Positions 43,601-56,699 are shown, counted from the stretch's first letter. The stretch is 64,000 nucleotides of DNA from Physella acuta (GCF_028476545.1 NW_026732590.1:62001-126000); one strand, 5' to 3'. The notes: generated from the sequence alone by a model not told the origin. Made by a program: numbers and translations.

Positions 43601-46600
43601 CACAGGAGATTTGTGACTTTAGTGAAAGGAGGGACAGAGAAGATGACACAAGAAAGGACTTGTCCAATGTTGGGTTAAAAACTGATATCTACACAAGAAA
43701 AGCTCTCAAGGTGTGTGTTTTCATTTAATTATTTTGTCTCTATTTAATGAATGATTGTAACAAATCCCTGAAAGTTTTCATGATTTTTGAACTTTCAGGA
43801 CAAAAACCCATCTCTGCGTGTCCGTGAATGGACTGATCAAGAAACCCTCCTGCTGTTGGAAGCGTTGGAGCTCTACAAAGATGACTGGAACAAAGTATGT
43901 GAACATGTAGGCAGCCGTACTCAAGATGAATGTATTTTACACTTTTTGCGGTTACCAATTGAAGATCCATTTCTTGAAGATGATGATGGTCACCTTGGTG
44001 AGTACATCTTAGCCTCTTAGATCATGTCTTGTAGATGTTTTGTTTGGAACTTTAGTGTCCTATTAATATTATGTTCCACCAATTGAATTACATCTTTCAC
44101 TTCTACCTCCACAGGGCCTCTGGTGTATCAACCAATCCCATTTTCCAAGAGTGGAAATCCAATCATGTCTACAGTGGCTTTTCTGGCCTCTGTTGTTGAT
44201 CCAAGGGTCGCCAGTGCTGCTGCTAAAGCAGCTTTAGGTCAGTTATTTCTTAAAACATTTTTCTGCTGTAATTATGTATTAAATAATTTAAAAAGTTTCT
44301 TTATTTTAAAAAAAAATTATTATTTTTCTTAAGTAAAAAGCTCATATTTTTAAAAAAATGTTGCAGAGGAGTTTTCTAAAATGAAAGATGAAGTTCCTCC
44401 TGCTATTGTGGATGCTCACACTAAAACAGTTGTTACTGCTACTAAAGAGGGCAAGGCTGTTGATCCAAATTATGGCCTTGAAAAAAGTGGCATTGCTGGT
44501 ACAGGTAAGAAAACTAGTTATGTCAACACTTAATTAAACTTGCTTTGTATTGCATATGTTTTGCTGTAGGCATTTGATAAAGTAAATGCTTGGTGCTCTT
44601 TTTGTAGAAAATAACCAGTCCACAGTGCACCATACATTAATATTTTTGTTAATAAGATGGATATTTATATTAACAAAAATTAGTGGGTTTAAAGCAAAAA
44701 AAAAAAAGAATCTTCTTTAGACTTAGTGTTCCATTGGGCAGATGAAGTTGAGTTCATGTGTTTCTTGACTTTGGCATATGAAGGGAAGGTGTAGTCAGTT
44801 CTTTGCCCAGCCGCCTTTACTTTCCCTGAGTTGTATACCCATTAGAGCAGAGTGGACTCAAGGGCGGTCAACTGACTTGGATCTGGGTTTGAACTCGAGA
44901 CTTAGGGGTTTGCAGCCTAGTGCTTTATTGCTTAGGCTATGCCATCCCATAAAAGCATAAGAAAACCCTTATCAATTTCAAGCTATGAGGTTCCTGTTTT
45001 TTATTTGTATATTCTATGATAAACGCTCACTCTCAATTAATTTTTCAAGTATCTATTGTTTATCTTACTTCAGAGATTGCAAGTGATGAAAATGGTGATG
45101 CTAAGAAAGAAGACAAACCAAAGAAGGATGAGGTAAGTTAATGTACTGATTACATTAAGTGAGATTACTTTATGCAGACCAATCAAATTTTAGAAAAGTT
45201 GATGTACCGAACATTATTTTCAACTGCTACTCATTTTCTACTCTTTTTGTGTTGATCACTAAAATAGGATGATGAATGTATGGAAACAGATGGGACCAAA
45301 GAAAAAGATGAAGAAAAAGAAGAAGATGAGAAAGAGAAACCAGAGCTGGAAACAAAGGTACATTTATGTTTTAATATGTGTGTGACTTGTAGCTTTGTTT
45401 AAAAAAATTATTTTTCAAATTCAGAATTTGATTTCAAGATTTACCATCACCATAATGGAGGCACCTACTGGTAGCTAAATACTTTTGTTTGGAATGTATT
45501 GTTGTAAATCAACTGATAACTTAAAAATTTTACTTCAGGATTCTGAGAAAAAAGATGAAGACACAGAAAAAACTGAACCAAAGAGTGAAGAAAAAAATAA
45601 GGAAGAAAAAACCTCGGCTGTCCAAGAGAAGTTGCTTGATGGCCCGGACGACAACGCTTCAGTTGTTTCAACAGCAGCGGCTGCAGCTCTAGCTTCTGCT
45701 GCTGTCAAAGCTAAAGTAATTTTTATTTAATTCTAAATATGTTCAGCACTTCTCTCACAGTGGGATGGCGTCGCCTACAGTTGAGCACTAGACTGCTATT
45801 CCAAAAGTCTTGAGTTCAAATCCGGGTTCTAGTCAGTAGAACATCCTTGCGTTCACCCTGCTCAAATGAGTACCTAACTAGGGAAAGTATAAGTGGCTGG
45901 GCATAGTGTTGACCACTATCCCTCCATATGCCAAGGTCACAGAAACTGGCAGGTTCAAAAAGGAAACTCTACAACTTCTCTCAGGGGAAATGCATTAAAT
46001 CAATTTTTTAATTTTGGATAAAAACTACTGACTCATTCTGTTTTGTAATCCTTGTATGTAAATACTTTCACTATGAATTGTCTAATATTGTCTTTTGTTA
46101 CTTATTTTAGCAGTTGTAAAATATCTGTTTCCACCCATCCCATTTTTAAAACATCTATTTCTGTAATCAGCATTTAGCAGCAGTTGAGGAGAGAAAGATC
46201 AAAGGACTTGTAGCTCTGTTAGTTGAGACACAGATGAAGAAACTGGAGATCAAGCTGAGACACTTTGAGGAGCTTGAGACCATTATGGATAAGGAAAGAG
46301 AATCTGTAAGTTATCAGACTTGTCAAGTCCTTAAACTCTGGATACTCTTCTACTACTGTAGTTTAAAATTGAATCCAGTCTGAATTGTTGGAATTATTTT
46401 CGTATTCTGCAGTAAAAAGTTGAATAGTCCTTTATAATACCAGCTCATTTAAGTGATTTTCTTCCTCTATAGAAAATTTTCGAATTCAGCCCTTAATATT
46501 TTTGTAGCTAATTTGATTTTCTTCCACTTTATAAGTAGAACCCAACCATCAATGTTAAAGCATGTTATTACATGAAGTGATCATCTCACACTGCAGCTAG

Positions 46601-48954
46601 AGTACCAGCGCCAGCAGCTGTTACAAGAAAGACAACAGTTCCACATGGAGCAGATCAGGGCAGCAGAGTACAGGGCCAGGCAGTTTGCCAACCAACAGCT
46701 GACAGACAGCAAGCCCCAGCTGACCCAGCATGGTGACAGCACACCATCAAGCTCTGGTGCCCCACCATCTGTCCACAACCCTGCCCTGGCAGCGGCTGTT
46801 AGTCACGGCTCCGGTTATGTCATGCATGGATCCCCCATGCCACCCCAAGGTCCACAGGTATGAAAGTTTTTTTATTTTATTCTTATCACTAACTGGAACA
46901 TAAATCACATATGTCTGTTAATATTAAGCACCATTTAATAGGTTATTAAATTTTGTCATAACAATGGCTCACCATGTTGATCAAAGTTTCAAGCTCATGC
47001 TTTTTGATGTTATAATTAACTATTTCCACCTTATCTCATTCTAATAAAGAAAAAATCTTTATTTTGTTCTATTTCAACATTTATGTCATTTTATGGCTAG
47101 CTATTTTTACTGTTAGAAATCAATTTGAAAAATATTAATGCTTTTAGATGTCATGCTTGTTGAGGCAGCAATCCTTGAAAATTCAGTATGACAAATTGAA
47201 CACTATAGAAATCTTTATCTTAAAAGTTTAATTTTTAAATCTTAAAGACAAATTATGTTCTCGAGTTTGTAAGGAACATAAATGTTCACATTCATTTTAT
47301 ATTAGTACTTGTAATTTTTATTAATTTTAAGAAAATAAAAACCACTGTTTTGTTGTAATCAACTAGATTACTGGTCATAAACAATTTATTCCCACAGCTT
47401 TTAACCAAACTTGTACTAAGCTTTAGCCTGAAAATATTTTAATGTCCATGTTGTGTCAGATCCGTGTGCTGAGTGTTAGCTGCTTGTACTTAGGCTTTGT
47501 TTTCTTCACCAGGTGCAGGCAACTCAAGTCTCCCAGGGTTCACCTGCTGCCACCCCTGTCTTATCTAGCACCCCCGCACCTCCATCCCTCGCTTCATCCG
47601 TACCCACATCAGCCATCTCATCGCCCTCCACATCATCGTTAAATGAACCTGCACCCTCCACCACCCCCACATGTGTCAGTTCATCATCTGGTGCCCTCAC
47701 CCAGGCTTTACAGTCTTCTCCACAGACACCCCCACCCACACTCACCCCTAGTGGTACACCCACACCACAACAGCAAGCCGCCATGCTGCCCGTCAACCAG
47801 CAGCCACACATGCACCTCCAGCAACCTCTCGGACAAAGTTTCCCCCCTAATCCATACACCAACCCTGGCTCAACCACACAGGGTGGTCCATATTCTTCAA
47901 GCCCCCACCCCCAGGGGGTTGCGGCTTACCAACCAGGTACCCCACATACATACCAGCACCCCATGGGAATGAGCCAAGGGTCATCTCAGCCCTACCCTGG
48001 CCCCCAGACACAGCCTGGCCATTATCAGGGCTTCATGAACCAGCCCAATCAATACCCACCCCACCCTGGTAACCCACAATTTGGGACTCCCCAGCAAGGT
48101 TACTCTCAGTACAGTGGGGCCCCTTCATCCGGCCCTTACCCTAACCAGCCCATGCAGCAGTACCCAGGCCAGTATCCTCAGACAGGTCTGGGGGCTCCCC
48201 AGGGCGCCCCTCCCCCAGGTGTAACTAGAGGGCCTATGTCTGGAAATGCTGCAGGTAGGTACATTTAACCTTCCCTACCTATACCCGACTGATTTGTTTG
48301 TGCTTAAATGTGTTATGTTGCACTCTAATAAATAGTACAAAACTATGCTCTTCAAGCCTCTACTTTTTTTTACCTAATATAAAGGTGTGAATATTTAAAA
48401 AACTGCTCACTATAAAGGTTAAAGTAAATCTAGGTTTTGTATGCTGGCTTTTTGTTTGATGTTTCTTCATAAGTTAGCTTTAGGACTCTGGTTAATTTGT
48501 TATAACAATTAATAAATTGATAAATTGCACAGATGATTATAATTTTGTTTCAGTCTAGTTTAAATATTTTTTTTGACACGTGTCCCACTAGAATTTAACT
48601 TTCACTTATCACTACAGACAAATTAAACAATATTTGAAAGCCAGCATTAATTGCTTTTGAGTGTCTGCTTATTAAAGGATTGGTTTATTAGCCATTTGTA
48701 TAAGGTTAAAAACCAATTGAACTGGCCTTTTTTTGAAAATTGGGAGGGGGTGAATTTGATGTATAAAAAATAACATCATATTATTTAATACAATACAAAA
48801 TGGACTAAACCAATCCATATGTAGCTTAAACCCTGAGAGCGGATCAGCCAACTGTAAATCCTAATCAGTCTATCGTCTACTCTGTGCTTTAGGTACAGGT
48901 GATTCACAAGAGCAGATGATGATCTCCCCCTCCCCCCCAAGTGCCAACAAGTAG
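37681..48954 (+). CDS. SMARCC2: SMARCC1/2 (BAF155/170, Moira), SWI/SNF scaffold
   Basis: Twenty-five GT-AG exons encode 1256 aa (human SMARCC2 ~1214): 37681-37794, 39308-39427, 39637-39722, 40217-40467, 40566-40635, 40987-41059, 41150-41236, 41354-41407, 41548-41651, 41803-41930, 42352-42437, 42669-42889, 43100-43213, 43326-43482, 43591-43710, 43799-43997, 44115-44237, 44367-44504, 45074-45132, 45268-45357, 45539-45715, 46171-46305, 46597-46857, 47513-48254, 48893-48954. Residues 1-270 are the N-terminal chromo/BRCT-like module, followed by a basic KRKRSPSP linker. SWIRM is at ~425-520 ([30 protein letters not shown]) and SANT at ~602-652 ([20 protein letters not shown]). An acidic KE-rich stretch is at ~750-850, a coiled coil at ~858-940, and a Pro/Gln/Gly-rich tail follows. 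The protein is an obligate dimeric core of BAF/PBAF chromatin remodellers. One gene standing for both vertebrate paralogues is expected in invertebrates, so the symbol is nominal. Confidence 0.95.
37970..38060. repeat. AGATCTAG-rich tract in SMARCC intron 1
   Basis: Overlapping TCTAGATCTAG and GATCTATCTAGATC palindromes occur about 300 bp past the start codon. Similar tracts lie at 26340-26860 and about 12090-12180, near the other transcription starts. Confidence 0.55.
44725..44949 (-). mobile_element. tRNA-derived SINE in SMARCC intron 18
   Basis: A reverse-oriented copy with body GCCCAGCCGCCTTTACTTTC and a diverged tRNA head ending GCTATGCCATCCCAT. The B-box region reads GGGTTTGAACTCGAGA on the plus strand. 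No target duplication was identified. Confidence 0.8.
45759..45973 (+). mobile_element. tRNA-derived SINE with 10-bp target duplication in SMARCC intron 21
   Basis: The copy begins TGGGATGGCGTCGCCTACAG, with the B box GAGTTCAAATCCGGGTT. It is flanked by ACTTCTCTCA at 45749-45758 and again right after the element at 45974-45983. It is moderately diverged. Confidence 0.85.
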
Positions 48955-50864
48955 GACAACACAAAGCATTGACTGTTATAATGGATAAACACATCGTTTG
49001 GATTAGGTGTCTTATATTTTATGGCTAATTTAATTTTTGTTTGTTGAGAATTGCATTTAATATCATTATGTGAAATGTCTTTATGTGCAACCTTTTTTTT
49101 TGTTAACATATTGATTTTGCAGCCTTCAAAAATGTGTATTTACTATTTACATGGTGCATAAAAAATATTTTTTGCATTAACACGCGACCCTGACATTTAT
49201 TTATGTAACTTGAAAATTCGACCATTTTATTCGGTTTAACTTACACTCTTAGTTTCAGATTTTAAAACATAATTAAACTAGTGCTCTTTTTAAATGTAAG
49301 CTTTTGTTAACATTTAGTTATACAAAGGCTGGACATACTTCCCTCTTCTATAGTAGTTTGAGGTCAACTTCTTGGATAAAGGCTAGTCAGCAAACTACTT
49401 TATTAATTACTTTGCTATAGTACCGTACCTTTACTATTAAAATTCCTAATCAAATCGATAATTGCTTTTAGGCTAAGTAAGTTGGTAGAGGTTAATTTAG
49501 CTGAGCTAACTATTGAGGTTCTCTAAGGCTAGTTTAGTTAGTTAATGTAGGGGGTTGCCAGTATCTCATGTGATGTCAGTACAGAAAAAAAGCTATTGTG
49601 GTTTGTCCTTTTGGACTTGTATGTGTTAAATCAATGTTTTCATTGACTTTATTCAAGTGCATCAAACTATATTATAAAACAATTTTTTTATATTTTTAAT
49701 AATTTAATATACTGAAGAGCATAAGATATAAATATGTAAATACTTGTTGATAAAACCTTAATATAATCCTACAAATATACTAGCCTTTGGATTTCTATAC
49801 GGTGTAGAAGCTTGACTCTGTTTCTTGATGACCAGCTTGTCATTAGTTCTCGTGTAGTTAGTGTTGCTTGAAACAAAGTTATGTGTAAGTGTTATTTATT
49901 GTATTCTTTCTAGAGAAGCTGGAAGATTTTTCTTGTCAAAAAACTAGTTTTGTTAAATTAATTTGTTTTTGTAAAAGCAGCTTTACTAGTAGTAACAGTA
50001 ATTGTATTTTGATATTTTTTTTTCTTTTTGTAAATCTGTTGAGTAATATTTAGATTGTTCTCTCATTAGTCTAAATTTGTAATGGCACCAAGAATTTTTT
50101 TTACAAGTATTACCATAATAATACTGAAATTGTTTTTTTTTTTTAAACCTGTACTGAAATGATTTCATAAGAAAAATATTTTCTTTCACATTACTAAAGA
50201 TCTTCATGTAAGCTTTGTTTTACATTATATTCTTAAAAATTGATTAATATGAAGGAGTTTGACTTTTTCTTTACATTGTTGTGGTGTGATTTTCTGGTTG
50301 GTGTTTGGTTACACAAAATTTTTTCTAACAAAATATTTGTTAAAAATTTACACAGCAATTCACTAACATTGTAGGTTAATAATTTCGACACAGATAAGTT
50401 GAATTGGATAGTGACTAGCAGTTGCTATACAATAATTTAGGATTGGAAGTCAAGTATGATTTAAATTTTAGAAAATGTATTTTTAAAAATTCACCACTGA
50501 AGTGGCTTGAAGTGCATAGCAAGTACATTTGAATGTGATCTTTACTTAGGATGTCTTAAGGGAGATAATCCAGGTAATAAAGAAATGGAGAGTATTCTCC
50601 CTTCGGTCGCTGTGCTTTTTACGAAATAAGGTAGCATGAAAAATAAAGCGGTAGTGATTTCCCCTAAACTGTCAAATATTCTGATATGGCAACTCGGGAC
50701 ATAGACATGATTTTTAATCAAATTTGACATACTCATACTTTTTAAAATATAATAATCTCGTCAAAAAAAGAGTTGTGCACCAAGTGAACAGCAAACAAAT
50801 GTGTGTATAATGGTGGCCAGAAAAAAGCGCCCAAAGAAAAATACGCAAACAGAAAAAGTCTATA
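48955..50864. other. SMARCC 3' UTR and downstream flank
   Basis: An AT-rich stretch follows the TAG at 48952-48954. AATAAA occurs at 50576-50581 and 50642-50647, either of which would give a long 3' UTR. No other gene or repeat was recognised. A GTTAG/GCTAG-rich segment is visible near 49480-49550. Confidence 0.45.
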
Positions 50865-51775
50865 GGACATGATGATGGGAGGGTGAAGAGACGCGTCTAT
50901 AGGACATGGAGGGTGAAGGGACGGGTCTATAGGACATGGGAGGGTGAAGAGACGCGTCTATAGGACATGGAGGGTGAAGGGACGGGTCTATAGATTAGGA
51001 CATGGGAGGGTGAAGGGACGGGTCTATAGATTAGGACATGGGAGGGTGAAGGGACGGGTCTATAGATTAGGACATGGGAGGGTGAAGGGACGGGTCTATA
51101 GATTAGGACATGGGAGGGTGAAGGGACGGGTCTATAGATTAGGACATGGGAGGGTGAAGGGACGGGTCTATAGATTAGGACATGGGAGGGTGAAGGGACG
51201 GGTCTATAGGACATGGGAGGGTGAAGGGACGGGTCTATAGGACATGGGAGGGCGAAGGGACGGGTCTATAGGACATGGGAGGGTGAAGGGACGGGTCTAT
51301 AGGACATGGGAGGGTGAAGGGACGGGTCTATAGGACATGGGAGGGTGAAGGGACGGGTCTATAGATTAGGACATGGGAGGGTGAAGGGACGGGTCTATAG
51401 ATTAGGACATGGGAGGGTGAAGGGACGGGTCTATAGGACATGGGAGGGTGAAGGGACTGGTCTATAGGACACGGGAGGGTGAAGGGACGGGTCTATAGAT
51501 TAGGACATGGGAGGGTGAAGGGACGGGTCTATAGATTAGGACATGGGAGGGTGAAGGGACGGGTCTATAGAACATGGGAGGGTGAAGGGACGGGTCTATA
51601 AGACATGGGAGGGTGAAGGGACGGGTCTATAGGACATGGGGGGGCGAAGGGACGGGTCTATAGATTAGGACATGTGAGGGTGAAGGGACGGGTCTATAGG
51701 ACATGGGAGGGTGAAGGGACGGGTCTATTGATTAGGACATGGGAGGATGAAGGGACGGGTCTATTGATTAGGACC
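50865..51775. repeat. 30/36-bp minisatellite
   Basis: Tandem units of CATGGGAGGGTGAAGGGACG followed by GGTCTATAG occur in two length forms, 30 bp and 36 bp, the longer having an extra GATTAG. The two forms alternate in blocks of a few units, so the array has a readable variant map. Long frames on both strands are by-products. Confidence 0.95.
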
Positions 51776-51863
51776 TCCGTGACCCATAAAGCTGCCACTG
51801 TTTTACTTTGTATTTGTGAAGTCCCTATGGTCAGTGGTCGGGAGATATATAACAAGGACAGAG

Positions 51864-51985
51864 AGCCCATATGAAGGCAGATACGGTGCCCACATATGAA
51901 GGCATATACGATGCCCCCATAAGATGGCAGATACGGTGCCCCCCCCCCCCCCCACATAAGAAGGCAGCGGTGACCCATACGATGA
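51864..51985. repeat. ~30-bp degenerate repeat (4 copies) with C-run
   Basis: Four imperfect units of CATATGAAGGCAGATACGGTGCCC separate the two large minisatellites. One unit carries a 15-base C-run. Confidence 0.8.
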
Positions 51986-52030
51986 TATATGACGATAATA
52001 CATCTAGCCTTAGTCCTACCACATGACATG

Positions 52031-54965
52031 CCCTTTACACCGTTCTCAGTCCTCTCCTTCCACCGTTCTCAGTCCTCTCCTTCCACCGTTCTCAGTCCTC
52101 TCCTTCCACCGTTCTCAGTCCTCTCCTTCCACCGTTCTCGGTCCTCTCCTTCCACCGTTCTCGGTCCTCTCCTTCCACCGTTCTCGGTCCTCTCCTTCCA
52201 CCGTTCTCGGTCCTCTCCTTCCACCGTTCTCGGTCCTCTCCTTCCACCGTTCTAGATCCTCTCCTTCCACCGTTCTCGCTCCTCTCCTTCCACCGTTCTC
52301 GGTCCTCTCCTTCCAACCACCGTTCTAGGTCCTCTCCTTCCACCGTTCTCGGTCCTCTCCTTCCACCGTTCTAGGTCCTCTCCTTCCACCGTTCTCGGTC
52401 CTCTCCTTCCACCGTTCTCGGTTCTCTCCTTCCACCGTTCTCGGTCCTCTCCTTCCACCGTTCTCGGTCCTCTCCTTCCAACCACCGTTCTAGGTCCTCT
52501 CCTTCCACCGTTCTCGGTCCTCTCCTTCCACCGTTCTCGGTCCTCTCCTTCCACCCACCGTTCTAGGTCCTCTCCTTCCACCGTTCTCGGTCCTCTCCTT
52601 CCACCGTTCTCGGTCCTCTCCTTCCACCCACCGTTCTAGGTCCTCTCCTTCCACCGTTCTAGGTCCTCTCCTTCCACCGTTCTCGGTCCTCTCCTTCCAC
52701 CGTTCTCGGTCCTCTCCTTCCACCGTTCTCGGTCCTCTCCTTCCAACCACCGTTCTAGGTCCTCTCCTTCCACCGTTCTCGGTCCTCTCCTTCCACCGTT
52801 CTAGGTCCTCTCCTTCCACCGTTCTCGGTCCTCTCCTTCCACCGTTCTCGGTTCTCTCATTCCACCCACCGTTCTCGGTCCTCTCCTTCCACCGTTCTAG
52901 GTCCTCTCCTTCCACCGTTCTCGGTCCTCTCCTTCCTCCCACCGTTCTAGGTCCTCTCCTTCCACCGTTCTCGGTCCTCTCCTTCCACCCACCGTTCTAG
53001 GTCCTCTCCTTCCACCGTTCTCGGTCCTCTCCTTCCACCGTTCTCGGTCCTCTCCTTCCACCCACCGTTCTCGGTCCTCTCCTTCCACCGTTCTCGGTCC
53101 TCTCCTTCCACCGTTCTCGGTCCTCTCCTTCCACCGTTCTCGGTCCTCTCCTTCCACCGTTCTCGGTCCTCTCCTTCCACCGTTCTCGGTCCTCTCCTTC
53201 CAACCACCGTTCTAGGTCCTCTCCTTCCACCGTTCTCGGTCCTCTCCTTCCACCGTTCTCGGTCCTCTCCTTCCACCCACCGTTCTAGGTCCTCTCCTTC
53301 CACCGTTCTCGGTCCTCTCCTTCCACCGTTCTCGGTCCTCTCCTTCCACCCACCGTTCTAGGTCCTCTCCTTCCACCGTTCTAGGTCCTCTCCTTCCACC
53401 GTTCTCGGTCCTCTCCTTCCACCGTTCTCGGTCCTCTCCTTCCACCGTTCTCGGTCCTCTCCTTCCAACCACCGTTCTAGGTCCTCTCCTTCCACCGTTC
53501 TCGGTCCTCTCCTTCCACCGTTCTAGGTCCTCTCCTTCCACCGTTCTCGGTCCTCTCCTTCCACCGTTCTCGGTTCTCTCATTCCACCCACCGTTCTCGG
53601 TCCTCTCCTTCCACCGTTCTCGGTCCTCTCCTTCCACCGTTCTAGATCCTCTCCTTCCACCGTTCTCGCTCCTCTCCTTCCACCGTTCTCGGTCCTCTCC
53701 TTCCAACCACCGTTCTAGGTCCTCTCCTTCCACCGTTCTCGGTCCTCTCCTTCCACCGTTCTAGGTCCTCTCCTTCCACCGTTCTCGGTCCTCTCCTTCC
53801 ACCGTTCTCGGTTCTCTCCTTCCACCGTTCTCGGTCCTCTCCTTCCACCGTTCTCGGTCCTCTCCTTCCAACCACCGTTCTAGGTCCTCTCCTTCCACCG
53901 TTCTCGGTCCTCTCCTTCCACCGTTCTCGGTCCTCTCCTTCCACCCACCGTTCTAGGTCCTCTCCTTCCACCGTTCTCGGTCCTCTCCTTCCACCGTTCT
54001 CGGTCCTCTCCTTCCACCCACCGTTCTAGGTCCTCTCCTTCCACCGTTCTAGGTCCTCTCCTTCCACCGTTCTCGGTCCTCTCCTTCCACCGTTCTCGGT
54101 CCTCTCCTTCCACCGTTCTCGGTCCTCTCCTTCCAACCACCGTTCTAGGTCCTCTCCTTCCACCGTTCTCGGTCCTCTCCTTCCACCGTTCTAGGTCCTC
54201 TCCTTCCACCGTTCTCGGTCCTCTCCTTCCACCGTTCTCGGTTCTCTCATTCCACCCACCGTTCTCGGTCTTCTCCTTCCACCGTTCTCGGTCCTCTCCT
54301 TCCTCCCACCGTTCTAGGTCCTCTCCTTCCACCGTTCTCGGTCCTCTCCTTCCTCCCACCGTTCTAGGTCCTCTCCTTCCACCGTTCTCGGTCCTCTCCT
54401 TCCACCCACCGTTCTAGGTCCTCTCCTTCCACCGTTCTCGGTCCTCTCCTTCCACCGTTCTCGGTCCTCTCCTTCCACCCACCGTTCTCGGTCCTCTCCT
54501 TCCACCGTTCTCGGTCCTCTCCTTCCACCGTTCTCGGTCCTCTCCTTCCACCGTTCTCGGTCCTCTCCTTCCACCGTTCTCGGTCCTCTCCTTCCTCCCA
54601 CCGTTCTAGGTCCTCTCCTTCCACCGTTCTCGGTCCTCTCCTTCCACCGTTCTCGGTCCTCTCCTTCCACCCACCGTTCTCGGTCTTCTCCTTCCACCGT
54701 TCTCGGTCCTCTCCTTCCACCGTTCTCGGTCCTCTCCTTCCACCCACCGTTCTCGGTCCTCTCCTTCCACCGTTCTCGGTCCTCTCCTTCCACCGTTCTC
54801 GGTCCTCTCCTTCCACCGTTCTCGGTCCTCTCCTTCCACCGTTCTCGGTCCTCTCCTTCCACCGTTCTCGGTCCTCTCCTTCCACCGTTCTCGGTCCTCT
54901 CCTTCCACCGTTCTCGGTCCTCTCCTTCCACCGTTCTCGGTCCTCTCCTTCCACCGTTCTAGGTC
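52031..54965. repeat. 23-bp minisatellite (~2.9 kb) with higher-order structure
   Basis: About 125 units of CCGTTCTCGGTCCTCTCCTTCCA form the array. Some units have CTAGG for CTCGG, and 27-bp forms carry an extra CCAA or ACCC. The variant pattern is itself repeated: blocks at 52252-52581 and 53642-53971 correspond at an offset of 1390 bp, and another correspondence is offset by ~722 bp. All three minus-strand frames stay open for long stretches (up to ~200 codons of a 23-residue EGEDRERW-type repeat), which follows from the period and the lack of stop-like triplets. Confidence 0.95.
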
Positions 54966-55215
54966 CTCTCCTTCCCCCGTTCTTGGTTTTGTCCTTTCAC
55001 CGTTTTTTGTTCTGCCCTTCCACCGTTCTTGGTCGGTTGGTCCTGCCTTTCCACTGTGCTTGCTATTTGAATGATTTTCTTTTTTATTAACGCGATGAAT
55101 GTTTAAAGAATAAATATTAAAAACGTATCGTTTATTTAGTCGAGTCATATACTGATTTACATGTTTCACGTATTAAACAAATGTATCATTATTAATTTCC
55201 AAATTTCTATTTTTC

Positions 55216-55577
55216 AAGTAAAATAATTTCTACTGTTTCAGCCCGTGTAGACTTTAGTTGTCGTAAAATGCTGTATCAAGTAAAATAATTTCTACTGTTT
55301 CAGCCTGTGTAGACTTTAGTTGTCGTTAAATACTGTATCAAGTAAAATAATTTCTACTGTTTCAGCCTGTGTAGACTTTAGTTGTCGTAAAATGCCGTAT
55401 CAAGTAAAATAATTTCTACTGTTTCAGCCCGTGTAGACTTTAGTTGTCGTAAAATGCTGTATCAAGTAAAATAATTTCTACTGTTTCAGCCTGTGTAGAC
55501 TTTAGTTGTCGTAAAATGCCGTATCAAGTAAAATAATTTCTACTGTTTCAGCCTTGTGTAGACTTGTCGTAAAATGT
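55216..55577. repeat. 62-bp tandem repeat (~6 copies)
   Basis: Units start AAGTAAAATAATTTCTACTG at 55216, 55278, 55340, 55402 and so on. They alternate between two subtypes (AATGCTGTATC/AATGCCGTATC and GCCCGTG/GCCTGTG). The last copy is truncated. Confidence 0.92.
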
Positions 55578-55599
55578 CCTGCCACGCCCCTCGGTCAGG

Positions 55600-56240
55600 T
55601 GATCCAGTTAACACGTGAACTAGGAAGTTAACCAATTTCTTCCGTGTCAATGCGCACGCACGCCATTTTTATCTACCCACGCTCATCCCCGCTCGGATTG
55701 ATTGAGTCCATTCAAAGATGGCGCGTGGTCGTATTGTTTCTTAGACCTGCCCAAAGGTCCGGCCACGTCCTCCCTGCCACCCTTCTGCCATCCTTGTTTT
55801 GTTGACCGATCCTCGCGCAGAACTGCCCAAAAGGGGAAGTTAATTATGTCGTCATGAGGCCTGGTGTTGGCAGTTGTCTCCCCTTGTTTAGACATATACC
55901 GGATCATTTTCTCTATTTCAAACAGTGGGCGGGAATCCGCCTTTTCATCGGTGTTCGAACCACGTGACTTGCCACGCGCGGGTCTGTTTACTAGCTTGAT
56001 GAATTTTTGGGGAAATGAACCCTTGACTACGCGAGGCCGCCATTGTTTGAGTTTGTATAACCACGCATGCGTGTGTGTGGGGGGAGACGAATGGGGAAAA
56101 AAAGAGAAGTAACTTTAATCCTAGCACCGTCCAGCCTCGGCTCGAGCTAACCCGGAAGTCGTTGCAGCCTGAATTCGTGCTCTGATTGGATGCAGAAGGT
56201 TTGACGAAGTACGAGCAGTCGCGTGCTTCGTGACCTCGGT
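55600..56240. promoter_or_regulatory. CpG-richer, promoter-like block
   Basis: The GC and CpG content is visibly higher than in the flanks. AAGATGGCGCG on the plus strand (55717-55727) and CAATGGCGGCC on the minus strand (near 56044) resemble YY1 sites at start codons. The frames that follow are very short (MARGRIVS) or unrecognised (MAASRSQGFISPK). It could be the promoter of a gene whose other exons were not found. Confidence 0.3.
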
Positions 56241-56699
56241 TGAACTTTTGCTACTCTCCACATTTTATTGCTATCGATATGCCCACGAATTGTTCTGCTT
56301 TTTTATTTTTTTCAGTTCTGCAATACTCAAGACCTCGCATCTTATTATAAAAGAAAAGACATCCTTACAAAATCTTACAAGCAAAAAAAAAAAAAATGAA
56401 AATGGGAAGAAAAGAATTGAATTGTTCAGATGGCTTTAAAAACCAGACAACACTTTCATCATTGTCGCGTCTTTCTATACTAGTCCTTGTAGTTAGGGTT
56501 AGGGTATTTAACATGGGTTACCTGTCGTTATAGTACTTGAACTTAGCTCAGCGGACTTTGTTCAAGATTCAATAGTGGGGTTGACAAGGCCAGGTGGCCG
56601 TCTTGACGGCTAGGCTGTTGGCCGTCAATCAAACTCGAGTTAAACAGCTACAATGGGAACGTGGGTAGCCTCCGAACAAAACTGGTCGAGGCACAATGG

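Noticed and set aside
47524-47877. 117-codon antisense frame over SMARCC exon 24
   Set aside because: It is a shadow of the Pro/Ser/Gln-rich coding exon, whose own frame is continuous with spliced neighbours.
52092-55169. Minus-strand frames up to 205 codons (EGEDRERWKERTENGG-type)
   Set aside because: They are explained by the 23-bp minisatellite lacking stop triplets; overlapping frames are equally open.
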